This document shows, piece by piece, positions 7,790 through 12,334 of a DNA stretch of 12,334 nt. The stretch covers positions 1 through 12,334 of the forward strand of contig JAGLWP010000015.1 in assembly GCA_023133375.1 (NCBI GenBank), written 5' to 3'. Made by a program: the position numbers and the translations under genes. Under the pieces are notes generated by a model. That model did not search any database and was not told the origin of the DNA. It worked only from the letters and a program-made list of their open reading frames with translations. This DNA is from Candidatus Pacearchaeota archaeon. GTDB taxonomy: Archaea > Nanobdellota > Nanobdellia > Pacearchaeales > GW2011-AR1. How positions within the stretch are numbered: the first letter of the stretch is position 1; each line of letters opens with the position of its first letter.

Positions 7790-8143
7790 TTATTCAATTA
7801 AAATTCCATTTACAATTCCTTCTTGTGTTGGCCTGTTTGTTATTTTTACTTTACCGAATTCTGTTTGGATAATTGTGCCTTTGGTTAATATGTTTTGTCT
7901 GGCGAGAAACCTATTTGAAGGGGTTTCAAGAACATTTTTTATTTCAGTCTTTTTGTTTTTTCCTTGGATGTTCACAAATTTTGCCTTAAGTAAAACACTT
8001 TTCTTTTTTCCTCCCCTTTTCTTCTGAATCTTTCTTTTTTCCTCCCCAATTTTTACAATTCTTCTTTGCCCAGCTATTTCATAAGATTTCTTTTTTCTAT
8101 TTTTAGTATATCTCCCACCAGATATTTTTTTCCCTTGCTTCAT
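7790..8143 (-). CDS. rps8e: ribosomal protein S8e (eS8), small subunit
   Basis: Archaeal/eukaryotic small-subunit ribosomal protein. The 117-residue product is strongly basic. It shows the family's N-terminal SGGRYTKNRKKKSYE block (8-22), a lysine-rich middle (about 38-52), the conserved ETPSNRFLARQNILTKGTI region, and the C-terminal NRPTQEGIVNGILIE ending. Archaeal S8e is typically about 120-130 residues, so this is full length. The ATG at 8141-8143 is supported by a TATA-like box about 27 bases upstream, which implies a leaderless mRNA. It is divergent from LSm, sharing a 99-bp promoter region. The stop is followed by the candidate TnpB remnant and a strong hairpin that may end the transcript. 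Confidence 0.93.
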   Translation of the reverse strand: MKQGKKISGGRYTKNRKKKSYEIAGQRRIVKIGEEKRKIQKKRGGKKKSVLLKAKFVNIQGKNKKTEIKNVLETPSNRFLARQNILTKGTIIQTEFGKVKITNRPTQEGIVNGILIE

Positions 8144-8164
8144 ATTTATTTTGTGTTAATTTCC

Positions 8165-8173
8165 CTTAAATAG
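8165..8173 (-). promoter_or_regulatory. TATA-like box of S8e
   Basis: On the minus strand CTATTTAAG is centred about 27 bases before the S8e ATG. It is a weaker TATA than that of LSm on the other strand, and its placement implies a start site at the ATG. Confidence 0.5.
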
Positions 8174-8206
8174 TTTTTGTTTGTAAAATTTCTAAAAAAG
8201 AATTAA

Positions 8207-8223
8207 CGAAATGTTTATAAATA
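8207..8223 (+). promoter_or_regulatory. BRE and TATA box of LSm
   Basis: ACGAAATG (8206-8213, BRE-like) followed by TTTATAAATA (8214-8223), centred 25 bases before the ATG at 8243. The start site would fall on or within a base or two of the ATG, so the mRNA is probably leaderless. Confidence 0.7.
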
Positions 8224-8242
8224 AATTATAATGATTTAACAT

Positions 8243-8494
8243 ATGGTTAATGGAATTGAAAGACCGCTGGATTTGTTGAATAACTCCAAGGGAAAAGAAG
8301 TCTTGGTAAATCTGAAAGGAGATAAACAGTTTGTTGGAACACTCTTGGCTTTTGATATACATATTAATTTAGTATTGGATAATATAAAAGAAATGGAAAA
8401 CAATGAAATAAAAAGAAATCTTGGTTTGGGATTTTTGAGGGGGGATACGATAATTTTTATTTCTCCTGCTTCAACTGTTTTAGGCAAAGAGTAA
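8243..8494 (+). CDS. archaeal LSm (Sm-like) RNA-binding protein
   Basis: Forms a ring, normally a heptamer, that binds U-rich single-stranded RNA and takes part in RNA processing. The 83 residues begin with the family's ERPLDLLNNSKGKEVLVNLK pattern. Sm1 (17-47) ends in FDIHINLVLDN, with the RNA-binding D38 and N42. Sm2 (61-75) has LGFLRGDTIIFISP, with R66, G67 and D68. An acidic-basic loop (49-59) links them. The length is typical of archaeal LSm proteins. The start is fixed by the TATA box 25 bases upstream. The next gene, RNase Z, is 38 bases downstream with its own TATA box; the two are codirectional and could share readthrough. Confidence 0.95.
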   Translation: MVNGIERPLDLLNNSKGKEVLVNLKGDKQFVGTLLAFDIHINLVLDNIKEMENNEIKRNLGLGFLRGDTIIFISPASTVLGKE

Positions 8495-8502
8495 TTGATA
8501 AA

Positions 8503-8510
8503 TTATATAA
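8503..8510 (+). promoter_or_regulatory. TATA box of RNase Z
   Basis: TTATATAA within AAATTATATAAATG, centred 26 bases before the ATG at 8533. It fits a leaderless transcript made independently of LSm. Confidence 0.6.
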
Positions 8511-8532
8511 ATGATTTTCTGCTATCTGTTAT

Positions 8533-9426
8533 ATGATAAATATTACTTTTTTAGGAACTTCAGATTCAATTCCAAGTGCCGAAAGAAATTCAACTTCTGT
8601 TTTGCTTACTTATGAAAAAGAGAATATCCTTGTTGATTGTGGCGAGGGAACACAAAGACAAATTAGAAAGGCGAAACTTAATCCCTGCAAGATTACACGG
8701 ATTTTAATTACTCATTGGCATGGGGATCATATTCTGGGAATTCCAGGATTACTCCAAACTTTAGCATTAAGTGGTTATAACAAAACGCTTTTTATTTATG
8801 GTCCGAAAGGAACTAAACAATTTATGAAAAATATTTTTAAAACCTTTTTTTTTAAAAAGAGAAGTAAAATAAAAGTGGAAGAAGTTAGGGGAAAGTTTTT
8901 TGAAACAGATGATTTTTATATTGAGGCTGAACAAATGACTCACGGTATTCCTTGTAATGCATATGCTTTTGTTAGAAAAGGTAAAATAAGAATTAATAAG
9001 GGAAAACTTGCACGGACAAAATTACCGTCAGGACCTTTATTAAGAAAATTGAAGGAGGGGAAGAATATAACTTATAAGGGTAAAAAATACCTGGCAAAAA
9101 ATTTAACTACACGAGAAGGAGACAAGAAAATTTCTTTTGTTTTTGATACATCAATGAATAAAGAAATTGTTTCTTTTGTGCAAAATTCTGATTTGCTTAT
9201 TTCTGAGGCTACATTTAGTTCAGAGCTTGAAGAAAAAGCAAAAGCACATAAACATCTGACAGCAAAACAATCTGCAGAGATTGCAAAAAAAGCCAAGGCG
9301 AAAAAACTTGTTTTAACACATATAAGCCAGAGATATGGGAAAGAACAAAAGAAAATTTTAAATGATGCTAAAAAAGTTTTTAAGAATTCTTTTGTTGTGA
9401 AGGATTTAGATAAGATTGAAGTTTGA
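8533..9426 (+). CDS. rnz: ribonuclease Z (tRNA 3' endonuclease)
   Basis: Metallo-beta-lactamase-fold nuclease that cuts tRNA precursors just after the discriminator base, ahead of CCA addition. The 297 residues show the N-terminal FLGTSDSIPS start (6-15), DCGEGTQRQI (35-44), and the HxHxDH zinc motif as THWHGDHILGIPG (H61, H63, D65, H66; the Trp at 62 is less usual than Leu or Met). Further zinc ligands are H137 in MTHGIP, D205 in FVFDTS and H263 in LTHIS. A basic exosite-like segment lies around FFFKKRSKIKVEE. All catalytic ligands are present and the length is normal. A run of nine T at 8845-8853 encodes part of Thr-Phe-Phe-Phe. Fittingly, no tRNA in the window encodes CCA, so this enzyme's product is needed. 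It ends 8 bases before the 3' end of the convergent tRNA-Arg. Confidence 0.95.
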   Translation: MINITFLGTSDSIPSAERNSTSVLLTYEKENILVDCGEGTQRQIRKAKLNPCKITRILITHWHGDHILGIPGLLQTLALSGYNKTLFIYGPKGTKQFMKNIFKTFFFKKRSKIKVEEVRGKFFETDDFYIEAEQMTHGIPCNAYAFVRKGKIRINKGKLARTKLPSGPLLRKLKEGKNITYKGKKYLAKNLTTREGDKKISFVFDTSMNKEIVSFVQNSDLLISEATFSSELEEKAKAHKHLTAKQSAEIAKKAKAKKLVLTHISQRYGKEQKKILNDAKKVFKNSFVVKDLDKIEV

Positions 9427-9434
9427 TTGGACAA

Positions 9435-9509
9435 TGCCCTTGACAGGATTCGAACCTGCGACCTATTGCTTAGAAGGCAATCGCTCTATCCAAACTGAGC
9501 TACAAGGGC
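9435..9509 (-). tRNA. tRNA-Arg, anticodon UCU
   Basis: On the minus strand the cloverleaf is complete. The acceptor stem GCCCTTG pairs with CAAGGGC, the D-stem is GCTC/GAGC, the anticodon stem ATTGC/GCAAT surrounds loop CTTCTAA (anticodon UCU for AGA), the variable loop is AGGTC, and the T-arm GCAGG/CCTGT surrounds TTCGAAT. The discriminator A is at 9435. 75 bases; no CCA encoded. AGA is the commonest Arg codon in the genes here, so this tRNA is well used. Confidence 0.96.
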
Positions 9510-9531
9510 TATAGGATAATTATCAAAGAAT

Positions 9532-9541
9532 CTATTTAAAA
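9532..9541 (-). promoter_or_regulatory. TATA-like box of tRNA-Arg
   Basis: On the minus strand TTTTAAATAG is centred about 27 bases before the tRNA start at 9509, the expected distance. It lies about 17 bases from the TATA box of the divergent gene at 9592. Confidence 0.6.
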
Positions 9542-9557
9542 GTGTTTGTTTCCAAAT

Positions 9558-9567
9558 ATTTATAAAT
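9558..9567 (+). promoter_or_regulatory. TATA box of the small five-cysteine protein gene
   Basis: ATTTATAAAT, centred about 29 bases before the ATG at 9592, with CCAAAT upstream. A second AT-rich TTATATAAAA (9578-9587) is too close to the start to act as the TATA box. Confidence 0.6.
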
Positions 9568-9591
9568 TAATTTGCAGTTATATAAAAAAGA

Positions 9592-9975
9592 ATGATAATA
9601 ACAAAATTAAAATCTTATGCGAGGATTAAATCCCAGCTTAAAAAAACAGATAAAATTGGAATTGTTTCTTGCAATACATGTGCGCGAATGTGTGAGACAG
9701 GCGGAGAAAAGGTTATGAAAGAACTTGCATTTAAATTAAAAAAAGATGGTTTTAATGTTATTGATATGGATTTAATTGGGTTTGCTTGTGATTTTGATCA
9801 ATTGAAAAAAGATGAATTAAAAGGAGATACTACAATTGTATTGGCTTGTGATTCAGGAGTTTATAATTTAAAAAAACTTTTTCCTAAAAGAAAAATAATT
9901 GATGCTTTAGATACAGTTGGGTTAGGTGCTTATGATCATAAGGGAAATATTACTTTAGTTAAAAGATTTAGATAA
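9592..9975 (+). CDS. MTHFR C-terminal-like (MetV-type) zinc/cysteine protein
   Basis: 127 residues resembling the stand-alone MTHFR C-terminal domain (the fold of MetV, which partners methylenetetrahydrofolate reductase MetF in acetogens). Matching points are a beta strand running into SCNTCARMCETGGEKVMKEL (26-45; C27, C30, C34), C66 in FACDFD, C86 in LACDSG, and the ending DALDTVGLGA (104-113). In the family such cysteines bind metal or an iron-sulfur cluster. A basic N-terminal helix (about 5-19) precedes it. No metF-like gene is nearby, so the partner and the reaction are unknown. The start is the first ATG, set by a TATA box 29 bases upstream. It is divergent from tRNA-Arg. The family call is from motif layout; other small Cys-rich Rossmann-like proteins are possible. 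Confidence 0.6.
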   Translation: MIITKLKSYARIKSQLKKTDKIGIVSCNTCARMCETGGEKVMKELAFKLKKDGFNVIDMDLIGFACDFDQLKKDELKGDTTIVLACDSGVYNLKKLFPKRKIIDALDTVGLGAYDHKGNITLVKRFR

Positions 9976-9984
9976 CTAAAAACC

Positions 9985-9995
9985 TTTAAATATAG
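9985..9995 (+). promoter_or_regulatory. TATA box for the tRNA-Cys transcript
   Basis: TTTAAATATAG preceded by AAAAACC (BRE-like). It is about 80 bases before tRNA-Cys; no TATA box is seen at the usual 25-30 bases. The predicted start is near G10014, giving a leader of about 58 bases ahead of the tRNA. Confidence 0.55.
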
Positions 9996-10013
9996 ATTTC
10001 TTTACTTGAATAT

Positions 10014-10071
10014 GCGGACTGAAATTTTTTAGAAAATTTCGTCAGCAACATTTCAGACAGATTGAAATATT
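10014..10071 (+). ncRNA. structured leader ahead of tRNA-Cys
   Basis: Two hairpins fill the space between the predicted start and the tRNA. Hairpin A: GAAATTTT (10021-10028), loop TTAG, AAAATTTC (10033-10040), extended by GAC (10017-10019) with GTC (10041-10043) around one bulged base. Hairpin B: GCAA-C-ATTTCA (10045-10055) with TGAAAT-A-TTGC (10063-10073), one mismatch, 7-base loop; it takes up the first two bases of the tRNA. A competing stem, CTGAAAT (10019-10025) with ATTTCAG (10050-10056), would break both. It could be a processed leader, a small RNA or a folding control; no known family recognised. Confidence 0.4.
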
Positions 10072-10144
10072 GCGGAGGTGGCACAGCGGCTACTGCAATC
10101 GGTTGCAGCCCGGTTTTTCGTGGGTTCGAGTCCCACCCTCCGCT
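10072..10144 (+). tRNA. tRNA-Cys, anticodon GCA
   Basis: The acceptor stem GCGGAGG pairs with CCTCCGC. The D-stem is GCA/TGC, the anticodon stem ATCGG/CCGGT (one G-U type pair) surrounds loop TTGCAGC with anticodon GCA, the variable loop is TTTTC, and the T-arm GTGGG/CCCAC surrounds TTCGAGT. The discriminator is T10144, the U73 identity base of tRNA-Cys. 73 bases; no CCA encoded. The next start codon is only 9 bases downstream, so tRNA and message are probably one transcript. Confidence 0.95.
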
Positions 10145-10153
10145 TAGGTTAAA

Positions 10154-11131
10154 ATGAAAAAAGCAAAGAGCATTGATAAAATAAAAGGCTACGATATGTT
10201 TGTAAGAAAATCTAGAGTAAATTTTTTCTATCAAAAATTTTGGATGAAATTTTTAGAGAAAACAGAAAGAGAAGTTGTTTATTTTTATACTGAATGAAAC
10301 GGAGAGATAAAATCTTTCTTGGGATTATCAAAAGAAGATAAAATATATTATTCGGTTCCTCGTTGGTCCTGTGAAAAAGTTTTTATCGAAAATGAAGTTG
10401 GAAGTTTTATTGAAGAATTTGAAAAATTGAATGTAGATGAAGTGATTTTAGGAAATATCTTTGAGGAACAAGCTAAAGTTTTAGAAAAAAATGGCTTTGT
10501 GGTTTATCCTAAATATGTTTATCCCCAATTAGAAACTAATTCTATTGAAGATTTTTGGAATAATCTGAAAAGGCATAAAAGAAAATTTCTTAGAAAAGTT
10601 ATTCGAGAATCTGAAGACCATAATATAAAGATAGTTGATGTTTGTAATGAAGAAGATTTGAAGCAGTATTTCTTTCTTGAAAAAGAAACTATGGCAAGGA
10701 ATAATTCTGTTGCTCTTCCATTTGAATATTGGAAAGGAATCTTTGATGTTGTCCCGAAAAATAAAATAATTTTTTTGCTTGCAAAAAAAGAGGGGAATGC
10801 TCTTGCTGGAAGTCTTTGTTTTATAGACGATGATAAAATTTTTGTTTGGAGAGGAGCTTCTTCAAATGATGCTAGAAGTTATCATGTGAATGAGTTATTA
10901 GATTTGTATGTTATAGAAAAAGCATTGGATAAAAATATTCATGTTATAGATTATGGGGCTAGCCCTATTGAATCTGGCGGAACTTATCGTTATAAGAGTA
11001 AATTTTCAAATAGGGATGAATTTTTGTGGGATGCAGTTTATCCGTTAAACGGGTTAGCAAAGAAAAGATATTTAGAGATTGCAAAAGATAACAAGAAAAA
11101 GTTAAAGCTATTCAGAGAGAATGAATCTTAA
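10154..11131 (+). pseudogene. FemAB/GNAT-fold acyltransferase-like gene interrupted by an in-frame TGA
   Basis: From ATG 10154 the frame reads 47 codons, meets TGA at 10295-10297, and continues in the same frame to the stop at 11131 (326 codons in all). The part before the stop (NFFYQKFWMKFLEKTEREVV and on) is the start a FemAB/BioF2-type GNAT protein should have. The part after it holds the rest: a basic RHKRKFLRKV segment, FLEKETMARN, FEYWKGIFDVVP, LLAKKEGNALAGSL and the conserved YGASP-x-GGTYRYKSKF ending. Family members transfer acyl or aminoacyl groups; the FemABX branch uses aminoacyl-tRNA. A TTG at 10319 with GGAGAG upstream could restart translation and give 270 residues lacking the first part of the fold. 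Explanations: a recent nonsense mutation (GGA or AGA to TGA), readthrough, or a sequence error. No separate promoter; it follows tRNA-Cys by 9 bases. Confidence 0.7.
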
Positions 11132-11157
11132 TACTAATTTGTAGTGCCTATCAAAAG

Positions 11158-11169
11158 TTTTAAATATTA
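11158..11169 (+). promoter_or_regulatory. TATA box of glycyl-tRNA synthetase
   Basis: TTTAAATATTAA preceded by CAAAAG (BRE-like), centred about 28 bases before ATG 11191. This supports transcription starting at that ATG and so translation of the N-terminal extension. Confidence 0.6.
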
Positions 11170-11190
11170 AATTGTAGTGGGTAATTTATT

Positions 11191-12334
11191 ATGGCATTTA
11201 TTGTAAAGAAAACAATTCATGGAAAAGAATATTATTATCTTAATGAAAATAAAAGAGTGGAAGGGAAAGTAAAGACAAAAACAATTGCTTATCTTGGGAA
11301 GACAAAAAGAGAAGCTGAGAAAAAGGCGAGGGAGATTTTGAAAAATCTTAGTAAAAAAGATGTTGAAGTTAAGAAGGAGGAAACTGAAATGATAAAGCAA
11401 GACATTTCAATTGAAGACATGGCTGTGTTTTGTAAGAGAAGAGGATTTGTTTATTCTTCTGGGGATATTTATGGAGGGTTTGCTGGTTTTTGGGATTTTG
11501 GGCATCTTGGAGTTGAATTAAAAAACAATATTAAACAGAGCTGGTGGGATTTTCATGTTAGGCAAAGAGATGACATTGTTGGGATAGATGGAAGTATTAT
11601 AACAAATCCAAAAGTTTGGGAGGCTTCAGGGCATGTTTCTAATTTTTTAGATGTGGCTGTTACTTGTAAGAAATGTGGGAACAAGACAAAAATAGATAAA
11701 CATGAAGTTGGGAAAGTTAATTGCGAAAAATGTGGAGGAGAGTTTGAGAATAACGGAGAGTTTAATCCGATGTTCATAACACAGGTTGGACCTGTGAAGG
11801 AAGATTCATTGAAATCTTATTTGCGTCCTGAAACCGCTCAATTGATTTTTACAAATTTTAAATATGTTTATGATAATGCAAGAATGAAATTGCCTTTTGG
11901 AATTGCACAAATAGGTAAAGCCTTTAGAAATGAAATTGCTCCTCGTGATTTTTTATTTAGATGCAGGGAATTTGAGCAAATGGAAATTGAATATTTTGTT
12001 AATCCCAATAAGAAATGTTCTTATGAGATTCCTGATGTTGAAATTTTGGTTTATTCTGCGGAGATGCAAGAGAAGAATTTAGAGCCGAAGAAAATGAAAT
12101 TAAAGAATGCGCATAAAAATAAAATTATTAAAACAGATTGGCATGCTTATTGGCTTGGGCAGGAATTTTTATGGTTTGTTAATCTCGGAGCAGACCCAGA
12201 TAAGTTTAGAATAAGGCAGCATTTAGTTGACGAGAAATCTCATTATGCTTTAGACACATGGGATTTTGATTATAAGTTTCCGTTTGGGTGGAAAGAATTG
12301 CAAGGGATGGCGAATAGAACTGATTTTGATTTAA
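11191..12334 (+). CDS. glyS: glycyl-tRNA synthetase, 5' part, with an extra N-terminal domain
   Basis: Class II synthetase of the archaeal/eukaryotic dimeric type; it joins glycine to tRNA-Gly. The gene runs off the window after 381 codons. The catalytic domain starts near residue 67: DMAVFCKRRGFVYSSGDIYG, then GFAGFWDFGHLGVELKNNI, a zinc-ribbon-like insertion (C159, C162, C178, C181), SYLRPETAQ (209-217) and motif 2 in FRNEIAPRDFLFR (245-257). Ordinary members begin at about M67. Ahead of it, residues 1-66 form a small basic module containing HGKEYYYLNENKRVEGKVK and TKTIAYLG, then a charged helix. That module resembles the short N-terminal beta domain of IS1634-type transposases and some DPANN proteins. 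ATG 11191 is supported by a TATA box; ATG 11389, in the same frame, has a strong internal Shine-Dalgarno. Confidence 0.93.
   Translation, partial: MAFIVKKTIHGKEYYYLNENKRVEGKVKTKTIAYLGKTKREAEKKAREILKNLSKKDVEVKKEETEMIKQDISIEDMAVFCKRRGFVYSSGDIYGGFAGFWDFGHLGVELKNNIKQSWWDFHVRQRDDIVGIDGSIITNPKVWEASGHVSNFLDVAVTCKKCGNKTKIDKHEVGKVNCEKCGGEFENNGEFNPMFITQVGPVKEDSLKSYLRPETAQLIFTNFKYVYDNARMKLPFGIAQIGKAFRNEIAPRDFLFRCREFEQMEIEYFVNPNKKCSYEIPDVEILVYSAEMQEKNLEPKKMKLKNAHKNKIIKTDWHAYWLGQEFLWFVNLGADPDKFRIRQHLVDEKSHYALDTWDFDYKFPFGWKELQGMANRTDFDL
11374..11391 (+). promoter_or_regulatory. internal ribosome binding site and alternative GlyRS start
   Basis: AAGGAGG (11374-11380), 8 bases, then ATG at 11389-11391, in frame with the gene and exactly where a standard GlyRS would begin (residue 67). 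It is the only strong, well-spaced Shine-Dalgarno I saw in the window. The same bases encode Lys-Glu-Glu, so chance is possible. Confidence 0.45.

Noticed and set aside
7635..8027. Plus-strand open frame of 130 codons
   Set aside because: Mostly antisense to S8e and rich in Phe from the back of its lysine codons; no TATA box or family resemblance.
8845..8853. Nine-T run in RNase Z as a frameshift or internal terminator
   Set aside because: The frame is intact on both sides with all catalytic residues present; a T-run in a Phe-rich stretch of an AT-rich genome needs no special explanation.
9072..9434. Minus-strand open frame of 120 codons opposite RNase Z
   Set aside because: Shadow of the RNase Z coding sequence, Phe/Ser/Ala-rich, with its start inside the tRNA-Arg gap.
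10014..10071. C/D or H/ACA guide RNA in the tRNA-Cys leader
   Set aside because: A CTGA and an ACA are present, but there is no proper C box (RUGAUGA), and hairpin A is too short for an H/ACA unit with a guide pocket.
9986..10234. Minus-strand open frame of 82 codons
   Set aside because: It runs antisense through tRNA-Cys and its leader; the GGWDSNPR-like stretch is the usual false protein read from the back of a tRNA.
10295..10297. TGA as a recoded codon (Gly, Trp or selenocysteine)
   Set aside because: TGA ends other genes here (573, 9426), Trp is encoded by TGG throughout, and no selenocysteine-type insertion element was recognised; a nonsense mutation is simpler.

Overview
The window reads as a piece of an AT-rich archaeal chromosome. 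The evidence is an archaeal transcription factor B, ribosomal protein S8e, an archaeal-type LSm protein, an archaeal/eukaryotic-type glycyl-tRNA synthetase, tRNA genes without an encoded CCA, and TATA boxes lying about 25-30 bases before most start codons. Small single-copy information genes beside a very large secreted protein suggest a DPANN archaeon, most likely Pacearchaeota, Woesearchaeota or a relative. That placement is inference from gene content and protein style, not from a phylogenetic marker.

Layout. 1-6272: the end of one gene of unknown function and a 1900-residue secreted multidomain protein, overlapping by four bases (ATGA) and so one operon. 6273-6514: an intergenic stretch with a T-run terminator, a second promoter-like block and a short GC-rich patch. 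6515-6598: tRNA-Leu(UAG), facing the transcription factor B gene (6616-7533, minus). 7534-7789: the TFB promoter, a strong 10-bp hairpin, and a 31-codon fragment that may be the tail of a TnpB-type (IS200/IS605) element. 7790-8143: S8e, minus. 8144-8242: a divergent promoter region driving S8e one way and LSm (8243-8494) the other. 8533-9426: RNase Z, ending 8 bp from the 3' end of tRNA-Arg(UCU) on the other strand (9435-9509). 9592-9975: a small five-cysteine protein resembling the MTHFR C-terminal (MetV-type) domain. 9985-11131: a promoter, a hairpin-rich leader, tRNA-Cys(GCA) and a FemAB/GNAT-type gene broken by one in-frame TGA. 11191-12334: the 5' part of a glycyl-tRNA synthetase with an unusual N-terminal extension.

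How the genes fit together. The right two-thirds is mostly RNA-related: tRNAs, the nuclease that makes tRNA 3' ends, an RNA-binding LSm ring, a ribosomal protein, an aminoacyl-tRNA synthetase and a general transcription factor. Nearly every protein gene has its own TATA box placed for leaderless transcription. The left third is different: a surface or secreted system with no named function. Its large protein ends in a region that looks like a lysozyme/transglycosylase (SLT) fold with glutamine where the catalytic glutamate should be.

The most interesting items are the giant secreted protein with its inactive-looking SLT-like end, the GlyRS extension with two credible starts, the nonsense-split FemAB-like gene behind tRNA-Cys, the bistable-looking tRNA-Cys leader, and the candidate TnpB remnant. 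No CRISPR array, complete insertion sequence or replication origin was seen.
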